This document shows positions 31,736 to 44,185 of a DNA stretch of 64,000 bases, in pieces; position 1 is the first letter of the stretch; each line of letters starts with the position of its first letter. A program made the position numbers and the translations under genes. The notes under the pieces were generated by a model, which saw only the letters and a list, made by a program, of their open reading frames with translations, was not told the origin of the DNA and searched no databases. Location: the NCBI GenBank assembly GCA_934045905.1, contig OW203768.1, positions 28,549,060 to 28,613,059 of the forward strand, written 5' to 3'. This stretch comes from Leuctra nigra. Its lineage: Eukaryota; Arthropoda; Insecta; Plecoptera; Leuctridae.

Positions 31736-32047
31736 ACAACCAACAATACACTACAGCAACTGCAACCATGAATTGAGAGCAATCATAAAGATCTAAACAT
31801 AATTATAAGATAAGCCGATAAGACTTTAGTCTTGCAAGATTGATAATATATATTAATTCTTTTTACAGGGCTCCCAGTACGCAGTAAATTCAACAATTGA
31901 CTTATATATAGATGTTGAAGGGACGGATCTTAGCCTTCTCAGGGGACCAATCACCTATAAACTTGTAGTACAATACAAAGCTGGAAGCACCGATATACTG
32001 TATCGAAGGAAAGGGGGAAATTAAAACTTCCTAAATCACTCTCCCAA

Positions 32048-32187
32048 GGGGCCCTATTCTTGAACTTTTGAATTCCCAATTCTGATGGAATTGTCGAGGA
32101 ATTGTATTTAATACAATGTTAATCATTTTGGCCGTGACCGGATTCCATCAGAATGGAATTGGGAAAACGTTCAAGAATAGAGCTCAA
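32048..32187. mobile_element. Short MITE, copy 1
   Basis: 'ggggccctattcttgaac' and 'gttcaagaatagagctc' are inverted ends. Internally 'cccaattctgatggaatt' is inverted as 'attccatcagaatggaattggg'. A related copy lies at 35809-35938. Confidence 0.65.
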
Positions 32188-32607
32188 GGTACCCCATTTT
32201 ATTCAAAGAATGCTAAATACATTTTTCAAATGCTAAATGATAAATGCTAAATGCTAAATGCTAGTATTCCTTGCCAGCGTGTACTATTTGCAAGATGATT
32301 TAAATAAATTGAATTAAATTGAATTCTACACTTTCCTGCACATCCAAGCATCATATGTTCTATAGTAGAATGCATTTGTTTGTATTTGTTACCGTAAATT
32401 TTAAAGTCAAAGTTATGTAATGTAAGGAGTATTATGACAATAAACAACTGTGTATCTGTTTAATGAATTGAATTCTAAACCATATCTTCATTTTAGTTGA
32501 ACGCTCTGTTTAACTGTCGATTAGGATTACATTACCATGGCTACAGCCAATGATACCTGGAATGAGCACTTTGATAGAGATCATCGCACTAACCACATTT
32601 CTTCCTT
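32188..32607. other. Noncoding stretch
   Basis: It has short 'aaatgctaaatgc' repeats at 32222-32262 and a phrase 'accatggctacagccaatga' resembling the interior of the MITE at 12416. No gene. Confidence 0.4.
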
Positions 32608-32609
32608 AT

Positions 32610-33353
32610 AGTGCAGGTTCAAGTGTAGAAAAAATGCTTTCCGCTCGATTGGAGTGCCGAAATTGATTTTTTCATAATTATCGATTGTTTACATCATTCT
32701 TAATATTACCTGACGTGCCTTCAATTTTTTTGGTGGCCATCTTGGAAAATATGGCGGAAAACGTAAATTTTACAAATTATTTAATTGTTGGTAGAGGGAA
32801 GGTTGAAAAATTATGAAATAATTCACTAAAACAAACTCAAATATGGGGACTTGAAAAAAAATACGCCGTGAACGAATTTTATTTTTTCATTGTTGGAATT
32901 GACCAATCACGTTTCTGTGTTTTTTTGCTCTCAATTTATTATGAAACGCGTGGACTTACTAAAATATGTGGAATTAAAATTTGTAGACAATTTCATTTTA
33001 AACAATATGCGTTTAAAAAAAAATGTTTTTATTTTTAAAATAATTTTTTTTAATAAAAATTTAAAAAATTAAAAAAAATTAAAAATTTGGTAATGGCGTA
33101 TTTTTTTTTCAAGTCACTATATTTGAGTTAGTTTTAGTGAATTATTTCATAATTTTTCAATCATTCCTCTACCAACAATTAAATAATTTGTAAAATTTAC
33201 GTTTTTCGCTCGTTTTCAGCCATATTTTCCAAGATGGCCACCAAAAAAATTGAAGGCACGTCAGGTAATACTAAGAATGATGTAAACAATCGATAATTAC
33301 GAAAAAATCAATTTTGGCACTCCAATCGAGCGGAATTACATTTGCTCCCCTAC
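32610..33353. mobile_element. Foldback TA-flanked element, copy 2
   Basis: This is the same element as 14885-15620 but in opposite orientation. It is flanked by TA (32608-32609 and 33354-33355) with matching asymmetric ends. Arms of about 220 bp and an AT-rich middle; no ORF of interest. Confidence 0.7.
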
Positions 33354-33480
33354 TATTATTAAGCATTTCAAAAGTTAAGGCAACAATTGAAAGATGTCTC
33401 GCTCGCTATACAAAAATGATATTATATTTGGGTAATATAATCATGTTATGCGAAGACAACGCTATTTCAAAGGGTGAGGT

Positions 33481-33502
33481 TGGGGGGGGGGGGGGGGGGG
33501 GG
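33481..33502 (+). repeat. Poly-G tract
   Basis: An uninterrupted G run of about 22 bases followed by AGGGG, similar to the run at 11053. Confidence 0.9.
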
Positions 33503-34289
33503 AGGGGCAGTGTTGCAGTTCTTACATTATTAACTAATATTCATCATATTATTTACTCATGTAACTATTTTATATACCTATGTATTATATTTATAATAAT
33601 TGTATGTAATGAAAGTAATACATTATTGAGAATTGTTTATTTAACTGCTCAAAATCAAGCACCAATGTGCCCCACAGGAAGGGTACATTGGTGCAGCAAT
33701 GGGGCAGATTGGTTCACACGTGTTTATTGGGCATTTCATTTAGTATTATTCGTAATTATATTCGTAGCATTTGTACCTACTTAAAAACCCAAATAGTTCG
33801 TTCCGGAACATAATGTTTACTAAAAATATTTTATCACGAATAATTTTGTAAAATTCTAAAAAATTATAATTATACATTATTAATAATAAAATAATTATGA
33901 TAAAATTCATAACTATTGAAAAATCAAATAAATCTATTATTTTATACCTAGATCTATTCGAAGTATGTAACTTCTTACATACCTACCTGCTATGATCACA
34001 CTTTCCTTTAATTAACCAACAAGTAATCCACCCTCTCCTAAACTTATATTTTACTTTCAAAGATTATTTTTCATGGTGAGTATACTTCTGGAATGACAAG
34101 TTCTTTCGTAATAGAAGTTGATATAAAACATATCAACTTAAATATTAATGAATGCAAAAGAAAGTGAGATTGTTTTCGTAATATCCGGCATGCGCAATAG
34201 AACTTGCAAATCTTATTTATATATCCTAATGATATCAACCATATTTTTATCAAATCCATATAATATGTATATTTGATGATATTACATTC

Positions 34290-34545
34290 TTCAGTGCAAT
34301 GTTTTATTTACCCATAACGTTCTATAACGTTCATATGAATCCGATTGTGAAACGTTTTGATAGCTGGAAAGATTTGATCGATTGCATTAGCGAATACAAT
34401 AGACGCTTCCGCCACAATTCAGATCGGATGTTCTCGTTGCCGTAGCTGACAATTACCTATTCTTCGCTTATCATCACAAATTGGATTTACAGGGATGAGC
34501 AAACCCTAATCATTTTGTATAATAAAGCAATTACAGTACAATCAA
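34290..34545 (+). repeat. Segmental duplication unit, copy 2
   Basis: It matches 11330-11625 in order and orientation ('gtgaaacgttttgata', 'gcattagcgaat', 'gcttccgccaca', 'cagggatgagcaaa'). It lies upstream of the intact ML-like gene. Confidence 0.55.
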
Positions 34546-34568
34546 TTTCAGGCTTAAAAATGTCCAAA

Positions 34569-35181
34569 CCCAGAACAAATTGCAACATTTGAATTTTTGG
34601 TGTCATTCTCTTCAGAAAAATGCCCCCTACAACATATCCAAAATCCGCCAAAATCTGTGCACGAAGTACTTTTTAATCACTTATAAAGTTAATTTCTCAT
34701 GTTAATTCCATCTTGCCATAAAAAATGCATGTAAGTCCGATTTTGACGAAATTTGGCAGAATTGTTTACCATCCTAAATTAACACAAATAGCTTTTCGAG
34801 CGTTTTTCTCTAAATCTTATCGTTTGGGAAATATGGCCCATCGAAAAGTCATATTGAGTCAGTTTTTTTGGCAGTTGTTTGCAGTTTTTTGCAGTTTTTT
34901 GCAAGGGCTATATTTACCTATTTACCAAACGTTGGGAATAAGAGAAAAATGCTCAGACAGCTATTTGTGTTCATTTAGGATGTTGATCAATTGTGCCAAG
35001 TTTTGTCAAAATCGGAGTTACATGATTTTTTGCAAGATGGAAATAACATGTGAAATTAACTTAAAAAGTTATTAAAAAGTACTTCCGGTGAACGGATTAT
35101 GGCGGATTTTGAATAGGTTGTAGAGTGCATTTTCCTGAGGAGAATTCCACCAAAAAACTAAAGGTTGCAATTTGTTCTGGG
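34569..35181. mobile_element. TIR element with about 230-bp inverted arms
   Basis: CCCAGAACAAATTGCAAC at the left end is inverted at the right end (ttgcaatttgttctggg). The arms also pair through 'aaatccgcc' and 'aagtactttttaa', and through 'ccatcttgc' and 'gctatttgtgtt'. Divergence is moderate, so it is an older insertion. No ORF, no clear target duplication. Confidence 0.7.
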
Positions 35182-35808
35182 TAAACCTCTAATTTGACTG
35201 GACTATTAAAATAAGGTCTTCCAAGTCTGTAACTTCTTTCATACCTGCTACACGGTCTTATCAAGACAAACGTCCACACCAGCGGTCAGAAAAATTGACG
35301 ATTAATTGTTATAAGGTAGAATTACTGTAAATATTTGTTGACTGGAGGAATTATTATTAGGTATGTGGTGATTGGTTGGTTTTTACAACTAAACCCTCCT
35401 ACCACACGTGCTCGAAATCTGCATCCACCTCTCGTTTTTTCGTTTGGTTATCAAGTATGGAGATGATGACTTAAGAATAGCAATTTATATGACCGCGGGT
35501 GTACCTATCAGAATTTTTGTTTTAGGAAATGTATATAAGATACAGTCTTCTTCTTCCATGGCGCTACAGCCCAGACAGCCCTCTCCTTAGCACTAGCAGA
35601 TACATTCTCTAATAGGATTACCTTTTTGGAAGCATTTCTGGAAGTCTCTTTTTGAAACCATCTTGAACTGCTCCGTTCGATTTTGCCCTACCTTTTCTTT
35701 TCCACATCTGGAAAACGATGACATTTCGGCGTCATTTAGAACTTGGTTAATTCATAGATTATATGCGACATCATTCATTGTGAATGATTCAGAATAGTTG
35801 TCATATCT
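35182..35808. other. Noncoding stretch
   Basis: AT-rich sequence without a supported gene or clear repeat, ending at the second short MITE. Confidence 0.35.
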
Positions 35809-35938
35809 GGGGGCCTTCTAGAAGCTTTATAGGTATTTCCAATTCTGATGGAATTCGATTCCATGCAATGTAAATCCTTATGGCCGTGACAGTATTCCAT
35901 CAGAATTGAATTGGTAAATCGATCTAGAATAGGCCTCC
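35809..35938. mobile_element. Short MITE, copy 2
   Basis: Inverted ends 'gggggccttctagaa' and 'tctagaataggcctcc', with internal 'ccaattctgatggaatt' inverted as 'attccatcagaattgaattgg', relate it to 32048-32187. Just after it, 35955-36015 carries three copies of 'gttgatggtatttaatgatgg'. Confidence 0.65.
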
Positions 35939-36164
35939 AGAACAGTTTAAGTGAGATGTTGATGGTATTTAATGATGGTGTTGATGGTATTTAATGATGG
36001 TGTTGATGGTATTTAAGGCTCCGGAGAAATCTTGACGTTAATAGGTATCACTCTTTTCACAAAAATACATAGAATGATTATTATTTATAGCTTAAATCTG
36101 ATCTGTCAAACGTGACGAACTACTGGGTGTCAACAGAAAAACGTTAGAAGTTCGTGGATAGGTA

Positions 36165-37169
36165 CTAGAAAAACGCTCAGTGTAACGCGTTGATGAGCGA
36201 GCACAGAACATGCAACATCCCCATTAGTAACGATGCACGACACGGCACAAAACGATTTTCTCTGCAATTTTTCAATCTCCATAATACTCTGGATGAATAA
36301 CAGATCCATTGTGTCGTGAAGTCTTACCTACATACCTTCTCCAGAAATCTCTTGTAACATCCCATTCTAAACTCGTAAAATTACAATTAATACTTGACTG
36401 ATTGGGCTTACAATATGTAAAATTTAATATTAAGTTGGTCTTGATCACCATGCAAAATTTGAACTTAATGTGAACATTTTGATTGTCGACCAATCAGAAG
36501 ATATTATTTAAACTTAAACCAATTAGAGGATTTGTCCTTTGTACTGCATCCGATTTCATGCGCTAGCTCAAAAATGCTTTCATTTTACTTTACATTGTGG
36601 ATAGCTTGGCTGCTCTACAGGCCTTGCCTTGGAGCAGAAGCTTAAAGAAGGCAGGGATGACAATTTAGTATACATTTTTCAAGATTACGGAATAAAATGA
36701 CCTTTAAATGACAAAACTTTTGAAAATAACGACAGATTAGACTGGAAATTGGCAAAAATATCTAAAATGTTGGTACCAATGACCACGCGAAGTTTCAAGT
36801 TGATCGGTAAATCTGTTCTAGTTTAAATTACAAAAATCACCGTAAAAATGGTTTCAAATTTGAACCAATGGGAGGATTTGGCTGAAATTTATTATGATTG
36901 GGTAAATTGTTGGTTGAAATGACTTTGCTAAATTTCAAATTGATCGGAACAACCAATCGAAAGATAATTTTTTAAAAATTTGAACCAATCACAGGAGCCC
37001 GTTCAAAAACGATCCCAGGGACCTCATAGATTACGTTAGTATGTGTACAAAATTTCAGATCGATTGCTTGAGCGGTTTAACCTGGGCTGTGACCACACAA
37101 AAAAAACAAAAAAACACACAGAGAAAGTGCCATAAGAGTACCGTGGTGACGCTCGCTACGCTCGCTCAA
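36165..37169 (-). mobile_element. Family A Helitron-like element
   Basis: On the minus strand it runs from TTGAGCGAGCG (37169) to GCGTTTTTCTAG (36165), followed by T. Its interior is related to the copy at 690 (phrases 'ttgatcggtaaatctgttctagttt' and 'aaatttgaaccaat'). No coding sequence. Confidence 0.65.
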
Positions 37170-37180
37170 CTAATAATAGA

Positions 37181-38675
37181 CTAGGAAAACGCTCGGTGTA
37201 ACGCGTTGATGAGCGAGCACCGACACGCACGACATCGCCAATCATAGCACGATCCATTCAATCAAAGATAACTTACTATACATTATTTATTACCAATTTT
37301 CCTTGCAACTTTTCATAAACACTCTGGATCAATTAAATAACAGATTATTGTACTGATATTTTTCCATCAATCTCTTTGGACAGATATTCAAACACTTAAA
37401 ACAGCAATAAGTCTGTAAATTCTTGACCGATTGTGCTGGAAATGTGTAAAATATGATGTTATCTAGTCAAAACGTCGTTTTCATAACTGTGAAACACAAT
37501 CCATATCGTAAAATAAATTATTTTAGATAAGGTATACCTATACCTATGTATATGAAATACCTACATTACATTTTAACTACATTATGTATTGCAATATGAT
37601 CAACTAAGAAAAGAATCTGTCTTACTTGATATTGAGAATAGCCATCTATAAACTTTGCTTTGCTACATAGAGCAACCCAGAATGCAGTGGAATTTCTGTT
37701 TTGAAATGTCATTTCTGACAGTTATTAAAACTGTCAATAAGTGCATCTATGTTCTTGACTGGTAGGGCTGAAAATTTGTAAAATAAGAGACAATGTTGGT
37801 CTGAACGACCATGCAAAATATGAGTTTGATTGATCAGATTAATCGAAGACCATTTGATAGGTCAAATGGTGGTGTGGCTATAGGCCGTTTTAAATTAAGT
37901 ATACAAATGAAAAATATTGGTGCCAATCCTTGCTAAGTTTTAAGTTGCCAATCCTTGCTAAGTTTTAAGTTGATCGATTAAACCTTTATGATTGAACGGT
38001 TCCTTGTTAATTTTCAAAAATCACAGGATTTCGTTCAAAAAATATACCTGGGACCACCCATATGATATGATATGTAGTGTGTGTACACAATATCAGATCA
38101 ATCTGTTGAACGGTCATTATTAGTTTCATATCGTTTAAAACTTTCTGCTCTAACTACCTTGCCTTGTAGATTCGAAGTCGCCGTGAATTTGACAGCCAAC
38201 ACGCAAAATGTCCCTAAAATGACAAAACTTTTGAAAATAACGACAGATTAGACTGAAAATTGGCAAAAATACCTAAAATGTTGGTACCAACGACCACGCG
38301 AAGTTTTAAGTTGATCGGTCAATCTGTTCTAGTTTAAATGTCAAAAATCACATGAAAAATGGGTTTAAATTTGAACCAATAGAAGGATTTGGCTGAAACT
38401 TTTTATGATTGGGTACAATGTTGGTTGCAATGTTTTTGCTAAATTTCAAATTGATCGAAGCAACCAATCGAAAGATAATTTTTTTAAAAATTGAACCAAT
38501 CACGGGAGCCCGTTCAAAAACGATCCCAGGGACCGCATAGATTACGTTAGTATGTGTACAAAATTTCAGATCGATTGCTAGAGCGGTTTGACCTGGGCTG
38601 TGACCACAAAAAAAAAAAAACACACAGAGAAAGTGCCATAAGAGTACCGTGGTGACGCTCGCTACGCTCGCTCAA
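37181..38675 (-). mobile_element. Family A Helitron-like element, long copy
   Basis: It starts only 11 bp from the previous copy, with the same termini (CTAG at 37181, CTCAA at 38671-38675). At 1495 bp it is longer than its relatives. The segment from 38213 on closely repeats 36712-37169, so it looks like a composite of two family members. The tandem head-to-tail arrangement resembles that of Helitron arrays. Confidence 0.6.
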
Positions 38676-38719
38676 AAAGGGTATTGTATAGAGCTGGAGT
38701 TTGTTTTTATTGAGATCTT

Positions 38720-39115
38720 TGAATCGTATGTGGAATTTTCAATTTTGTAAATGTTTTTCTGCTAGGTATATTTTATCAATATATTGCCTAAAGGAAACGG
38801 AGTGAAATATTGTATTACGAATAATGAATCAGAATTGTCAAGGAAGGCATCAGTTACCTGATTTAATTATTTACTCCATATCCAGTTCAATAAAATTAGG
38901 TAATAATAAGAAAATATGCCATCTTGATAAAATGGCCGCCACAGAGTTTCTGCAAACAATTTCAGTTTGTCTCCCACTCTTAAATAACTTTTTGCCTAAT
39001 AAACGTATGCGCCAACTTGCACCTTCATATCACAATTTGCAGGATTCCTTCTATATTAAGCTGGTAAAAAAACACGAAATGATTACGGACGTTTCAATAT
39101 TGAAATCATATCGTT
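38720..39115 (+). repeat. Duplicated 5' flank of the intact ML-like gene
   Basis: Phrases such as 'attttgtaaatgtttttct', 'atattttatcaatatattg', 'ttaaataactttttg' and 'attccttctatatt' recur in order at 60930-61415. This marks a noncoding duplication of about 400-500 bp. Confidence 0.6.
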
Positions 39116-39209
39116 GAATCAATTGACAATCTGTTGACACAACACTGCAAGGATGTTGGATAATATTACCAAGGACACTGCTCGGCATTGGATATTGCAG
39201 ATAGCCAGG

Positions 39210-39217
39210 TATAAAAG
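39210..39217 (+). promoter_or_regulatory. TATA box of ML-like copy 2
   Basis: TATAAAAG in the context CCAGGTATAAAAGT lies 53 bp before the ATG and is conserved with copy 1. Confidence 0.7.
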
Positions 39218-39269
39218 TAGGAGCACTTAGGCAAGAAACAACGGCAAGACCTTTGCAGCGCCAGCAACC

Positions 39270-42200
39270 ATGGCAACTTTCAACATAACCAGTGTTATTC
39301 TCTTGGTCGTATTCTCGCTCAGCATGTATTACACGGTAAGTTTGGTCAAGAGAGATTCAGTTCTAAATTTTTATAATCTTTTGCATTAGTTATTAATATG
39401 TTAAGGTTGATTATACGAATAACAGAATATTATTAAAGTTTTATATAATTTTGTTGTAAAACCATGGGTTTTGGTGATAATGATTGCCCAAGCCACCAAA
39501 TAACCCACACTTAAGTTCTGTACGTTTCGAACGGAAGCTCCAAAAACAAGAATTATTGAAAACAAAATAACATTTACATTATACTTTCATCGCTTAAAAA
39601 AATAATAAAAATAATAATAATAATATTGAATTGAATTTTAATTAATTTAAGTTTTAGATTTTCAAACAATGTCCATGATTTGTAATCTTTAAGCCAATAT
39701 TTTATAGTATGTATTAAATAAATAACATAAATTTAGCTTGCCAACAAAATGTTTATGTCTGTACTATGTTCAGATCCATTTAGTTCTTCTTCTTGTATGC
39801 CATGTTCGATTATCGAACGTCGGCGATCATGTCGGCTATCTTTGTCTTGTCAACTGCTACTCTGAACAGTGTCTCAGTAGTTTGACCAAACCACTGTCGC
39901 AGGTTCTTCAGCCATGATGTTCGTCTCCTTCCAGGTCCCCGCTTTCCTATGATTTTCCCTTGAATAAGGTGCATAATGTTGTACGTCTCTGGATGCCGCA
40001 TGACATGGCCGAAGTAGGACAATTTTCGAATCTTGATGGTCGATATTACTTCCTTAATCTTCTTCATTCGAACCATGACATCCTCATTTCGTACCCGATC
40101 CATCCAGCTAATACGGTGCATTCTCATATATACCCACATTTCAAAAGCCTCGATCTTCTTAAGGACAGTTTCAGTGAGTGTCCAGGTTTCTACACCATAA
40201 AGGAGAACCGAAAAGACGGAACACCGTACATTCGTATCTTGTATCTTGTATTGCAAATACATTGAAACAGAGTATTTTGCCTATGTCTGTCCATTCCGTA
40301 TGCAAATAATGGACACATTATGACTTTCAAGGGTTTTCACGACTTCGTTTCCGTAGCAGAGCTATTGTGAAAGATATTTGAAACCAAAATCTAGTTTAAC
40401 CCACCTTTAATATCCCAACAAAAATTTAAAACTGGTATTTTATACAATAATTATTTTTTCTCCCATAAGATAAGTATTTGCCAGAAAAATATTCGCTAAT
40501 CGCTTACCGCTGAAACTGCTATAATACCAACCAGGCGCGTAGGAAGGGGGGGGGAGTGGGGGTCAATGACCCCCCCACTTTTCATCTTGACACCCCCAGA
40601 TATCACTCCCAGATATACAAAAATATTGATAATGAGATCCAAAAATGCACAGATTTGCTCCATTATGAGGTTGAATTCTCAAAATTTTCCCAGGTTTTGC
40701 AAAACTAATTGAACAGAGGTATTTCCAATGAGACAATAACTAATTTGTCCAACATGATCATCCTCATGAATAAAATTAAATATTACACGTTAAACTAATA
40801 TACCAAAACACAAACAGATGTATCTTATTGCTTATTGGTGTTGCTTATTGTAACCTTTTTCAAATGAATTCCAAATTGATTCATAATCGATTCTCCTTTA
40901 CTAGAAATTCAAAAATTCCCTGCGGGGCCATTGGAGATTTAATCAAATAACTAAATTTACAGATTATAAATTATAATGCAATTTGTCTAAAGTTTCCCCA
41001 AGAATATTGCATATCACACATTTTAAATTTCTTTGAAAAGGATGCGAAAATAGCTTCAAATTCGATTCTTTTGTATCAAAAACTCAAAAATTTCCCTGTG
41101 GGGCCATTGGAGATTTAATAAAAACAAATAGTTACAGATTATCACAAATGTCTAAAGTTTCCACAGAATATTGCATATCACACATTGTAAATGTCTTTGA
41201 AAAGAATGCCAAAATAGCTTCAAATTCGATTCTTTTGTATGAAAAATTCAAAAAAAGCCCTGCGGGGCAAATTGGGGGGCAAGCCCCCAGACCCCCTTGT
41301 GCGCGGCGCACTGCTTTTTTCTCACATTCATCGTTCCCCGATAATTTTGACCCCCCCCACTCAAAATGAAGTTCCTACGCGCCTGATACCAACATTACAA
41401 CACGGCTCTCTGAACTTGAATAACTAAACAAGATTGAGTTGTCACCTAGCAACCAGAGTGGTCCTATTACAGGCGGAGATCCGATGTACCTGGAAGTCAG
41501 CAAGCAATTGTCCGGGCAAACGAGCCATTGAAGCTCATGGAATTACAGTTCGGCCTCTAAGTGGCGGCGACAAATCCAAAATCTATACGTTGCTCAAATT
41601 TCATGAAGACGTGGGATTAAAAAAGAAAGTAAGTAATAAGCTGTAACTGAATGTGGAGATAGTGGGTATAGCAAGAGGTCATGAAGGGAATTCCAGCTAT
41701 ACCACGTTACTGAAATTAAAAATCACTAAATTGGCCAAACTATTGCACATACAAGAAAGAAAATATGTTTTCCTCATTCTAAGTGTTTCTATAACTCACT
41801 GGACATATTCATCTCCAATACTTCTGTCCTGATGTTTGACGAAATATTGTGGATGTTTTCAAATCATCCTAGCGACGAAAATATAGAATTTGTATTAGAA
41901 GCAGTGACTCTATTGGTGCAGTAGAGTGATTTCCTTGTACCTACTACTGATATATTTTTATCGAATAGAGGATATATCCTGAAGAGGATTAATGCAATGT
42001 TCCATGTTTTAGGCATATTTGACAGTCTTCAAAGACACAATGCCAAAGATGATTTTGTTTCACGTCGTATTTCCCAACCTTTGCAACGAAATAATGAACG
42101 GGAGTACGTTTGTTCCAACGTTGTTTGGCCCTGGTAAAATTGCGCGTCAATGTTCATTCAAAAAGGTAAGATTTCATTTCGACAGCCGTTTCGAGAACCG

Positions 42201-44185
42201 AAGTATACATACAACCGATGTCATCCATCCACCAGCCTTTGGTTGAAGTACAAGTTAAATACAAGTATAGGCATACAAATTAATTAAGTTAAAACACATG
42301 ATATCAATGATTTAGGAATTTTGAGTATCTAGATTTCGGAAAAATCTAGAGCAGAAGTTAAGAACAAAACACGTCAAAAATACGGATGTTATAGGAATTT
42401 AAAAAATACACTTACTTAAGGTTGTCTAGTAGTATAACTAGGAAAACGCTTAGTGTAACGCGTTGATGAGCGAGCACAGATGTACAGAACATGTAAGCAT
42501 GATCTACCCGAAATTCTGTAAATAATCCATGAATAATCACGGTAATTATAGACAAAATGCTCACACGGCTAAAAACCTGATCAGGTAAATGAAGGAAAAA
42601 CTCCAACAGGAATTCCGTACCAAATGCACAGAAACATACACTCAATCAACATAAAAGTGTCTGTTTTCTGTTGAAACTTAATAATATCAATCTATAACTT
42701 TGGTACATAGCAAATCAGATCCACGTTGATCCACGTTGAGTATTCATTTCGATACTTCATTTCTGACAGTTATTAAAACTGTTCTTGACTGATTGGGCAG
42801 AAAATTTGTAAAATAAGAGACAGTGTTGGTCTTAAAAATCATACAAATTATGAGTTTGATCAGATTTATAGAAGACCATTTGATAGGTCAAAGGGTGGTG
42901 TGGCTACAGACCATTTGAAGTTCATTACAGATTTGTCAAAAAAACACTTATAATGCTGGTACACATGAACTTGCAAAATTTGGTGATGATCGATCAAACG
43001 ATTGCAGTTATATTGACACACAGAGTTTCTTTCATCCCCAGTGCCAAGCTAACTATAATACACATCAAGTTTCCGATGCAACCAATGCACCAAACTTGCT
43101 GAAAATCATTTTGACCATAACCCAGAATAGTAATATAAGTTTTGTGAAAAAATTTACCTAATCCGAATTATTTCGTTTGGCAGGAGATGCCAACGGTTTC
43201 AAGTGGAGACGCTCGCTACGATCGCTTGACTATATTTATTATTTGAGCGAGCGAAGCAAGCAACTACTTTTTCCATATTTTTCACTATTTCTGCTACCTG
43301 GAGCAATACAAGTCGCACCGTTTCACCGATCGATCTGAAATTTTGCACACATGTAAGGACCATCCTTTCTGTTTGCATTACCTATATTTTTTTTAAATCC
43401 GTTTATTGGTTAAAATTTAAATATATGGTTCAATGATAGATTAAACAATTAAAATGTTTTTCGATAAATCTGATCAAACTCATATTTTGCAAGGTCATAA
43501 AGACCAACATTGACTCTTATTTTACAAATTTTCATTCCAATCGGTTAAGAACGTATTGACATTTTTAATAGCTGTCAGAAAAGAAGTATCGAAATGAATG
43601 ATTTTCCACTGCAACTGAATCTGATTTGCTTCAGGTACCAGGAGGGTGATTCCTGTATGCATTTTTACTCTCTTATCGTACATTATTAGAGAGTAGCAAC
43701 CGTTGTTATGGACGTTGACATTTGAGTAAACAAAATTTACTATACGATACCTATAGCTTTAGAGACAAAAATATTCATATTGCTTAGATACTATATTTTC
43801 AAGTTTCAATGAAAATACTTTTGAATAAAACAATGAAGATACTTTTGATTGAGTGGATCATATTTCAATTCAATATGGATGTATATGTTGTCTGTGGGTT
43901 GTGTACGCAATCCGGTTCGAGAAGATGCAATTGTCCTACGCTCGCTCAACAACGCGTTACACTGGGCGTTTCCCTAATAATCAATGTAAAATATCTCTGA
44001 ATTGTTTGTTTCAGGGCTCCGAGTATCCTCTAAATACGACTCTCGAGATGTTCATTGATGTTGTTGGAACGGATCTCAGATCGTTGAGAGGACCTGTGTT
44101 TTTAAAAATTGCAGTAGTTTCCAATTCAATACCTGAAACTATGTTATTCTGTCTTGAAGGAACAGCTAACTTAAAAACTTCTTAA
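39270..44185 (+). CDS. GM2-activator/ML-like small secreted lipid-binding protein
   Basis: Four exons, all phase 0: 39270-39335, 41473-41628, 42013-42165 and 44015-44185, each bounded by AG and GTAAG-type sites, give 181 residues. Exon 1 is a complete signal peptide (hydrophobic, ending near MYYT). The mature part has CTW....NCPG, then LCNEI, then QCSFKKGSEYPLNTTLE and a final FCLEGTANLKTS. The arrangement 'Cys-x-Phe-x-x-Gly-x-x-Tyr-x-Leu', about 45 residues before a last Cys, is the pattern I know from GM2 activator and ML-type proteins, which hold lipids in a beta cup outside the cell or in lysosomes. Identification rests on this pattern only. Intron 1 carries a hAT element and a LINE remnant; introns 2 and 3 carry Helitron-like copies. 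A decayed tandem paralogue lies upstream. Confidence 0.7.
39810..40262 (-). pseudogene. 5'-truncated non-LTR retrotransposon, C-terminal part
   Basis: The open frame starts mid-protein with VLLYGVETWTL, then AFEMWVYMRMHRISWMDRVRNEDV, KLSYFGHVMRH, GKRGPGRRRTSWLKNLRQWF and ADMIADVR. This is the standard C-terminal region after the RT domain of a widespread insect LINE family. The 3' end (about 39790) shows the usual 'catacaagaag' tail on the minus strand. The RT core is missing, so it is dead. It lies in intron 1 of the ML-like gene. Confidence 0.85.
40532..41385. mobile_element. Non-autonomous hAT element with 8-bp target duplication
   Basis: CAGGCGCGTAGGAA at the left and TTCCTACGCGCCTG at the right are inverted. 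ATACCAAC flanks both sides (40524-40531 and 41386-41393). G- and C-rich subterminal blocks pair with each other. The interior has three degenerate tandem units of about 140 bp (from about 40900 to 41260, marked by 'gcaaatcacaca'-like and 'ttcccctg.ggg' phrases). No transposase. It lies about 80 bp before exon 2 of the ML-like gene. Confidence 0.85.
42438..43231 (-). mobile_element. Family A Helitron-like element
   Basis: The CTAG end is at 42438 with the aaaacgcttagtgtaacgcg hairpin. The 5' terminus at about 43231 is mutated (TCAAGCGATCG instead of TTGAGCGAGCG). It lies in intron 3 of the ML-like gene. Confidence 0.6.
43243..43977 (+). mobile_element. Family A Helitron-like element, head-to-head with neighbour
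   Basis: TTGAGCGAGCGAAGC at 43243 and ACACTGGGCGTTTCCCTAA at 43977, followed by T. The two copies point away from each other across about 11 bp, both within intron 3 of the ML-like gene. The 3' end stops about 37 bp before the exon-4 acceptor. Confidence 0.6.

Larger units (their letters stand above)
13717..32034 (+). pseudogene. GM2-activator/ML-like secreted protein, decayed copy
   Basis: Exon remnants match the intact paralogue: 13717-13781 (signal peptide), 15907-16058, 31209-31384 and 31869-32034. Exon 1 lacks one base before its donor. Exon 2 is 152 nt against 156, loses frame in its middle and meets a stop when read in the paralogue's phase. The exon-3 acceptor TTTTAG is replaced by GTGATG, and that exon carries a 30-bp tandem duplication (encoding EFSNILFGSG twice). 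Exon 4 is frameshifted before its conserved Cys, hitting TAA at 32022, although the shifted frame still ends CIEGKGEIKTS as in the paralogue. Intron 2 has been filled by a Helitron and a TIR element. Single-base assembly errors could explain some shifts but not the lost acceptor. Confidence 0.7.

Noticed and set aside
36165..38675. Single 2.5-kb element
   Set aside because: An internal CTAG...CTCAA pair of ends at 37169/37181 shows two abutting copies.
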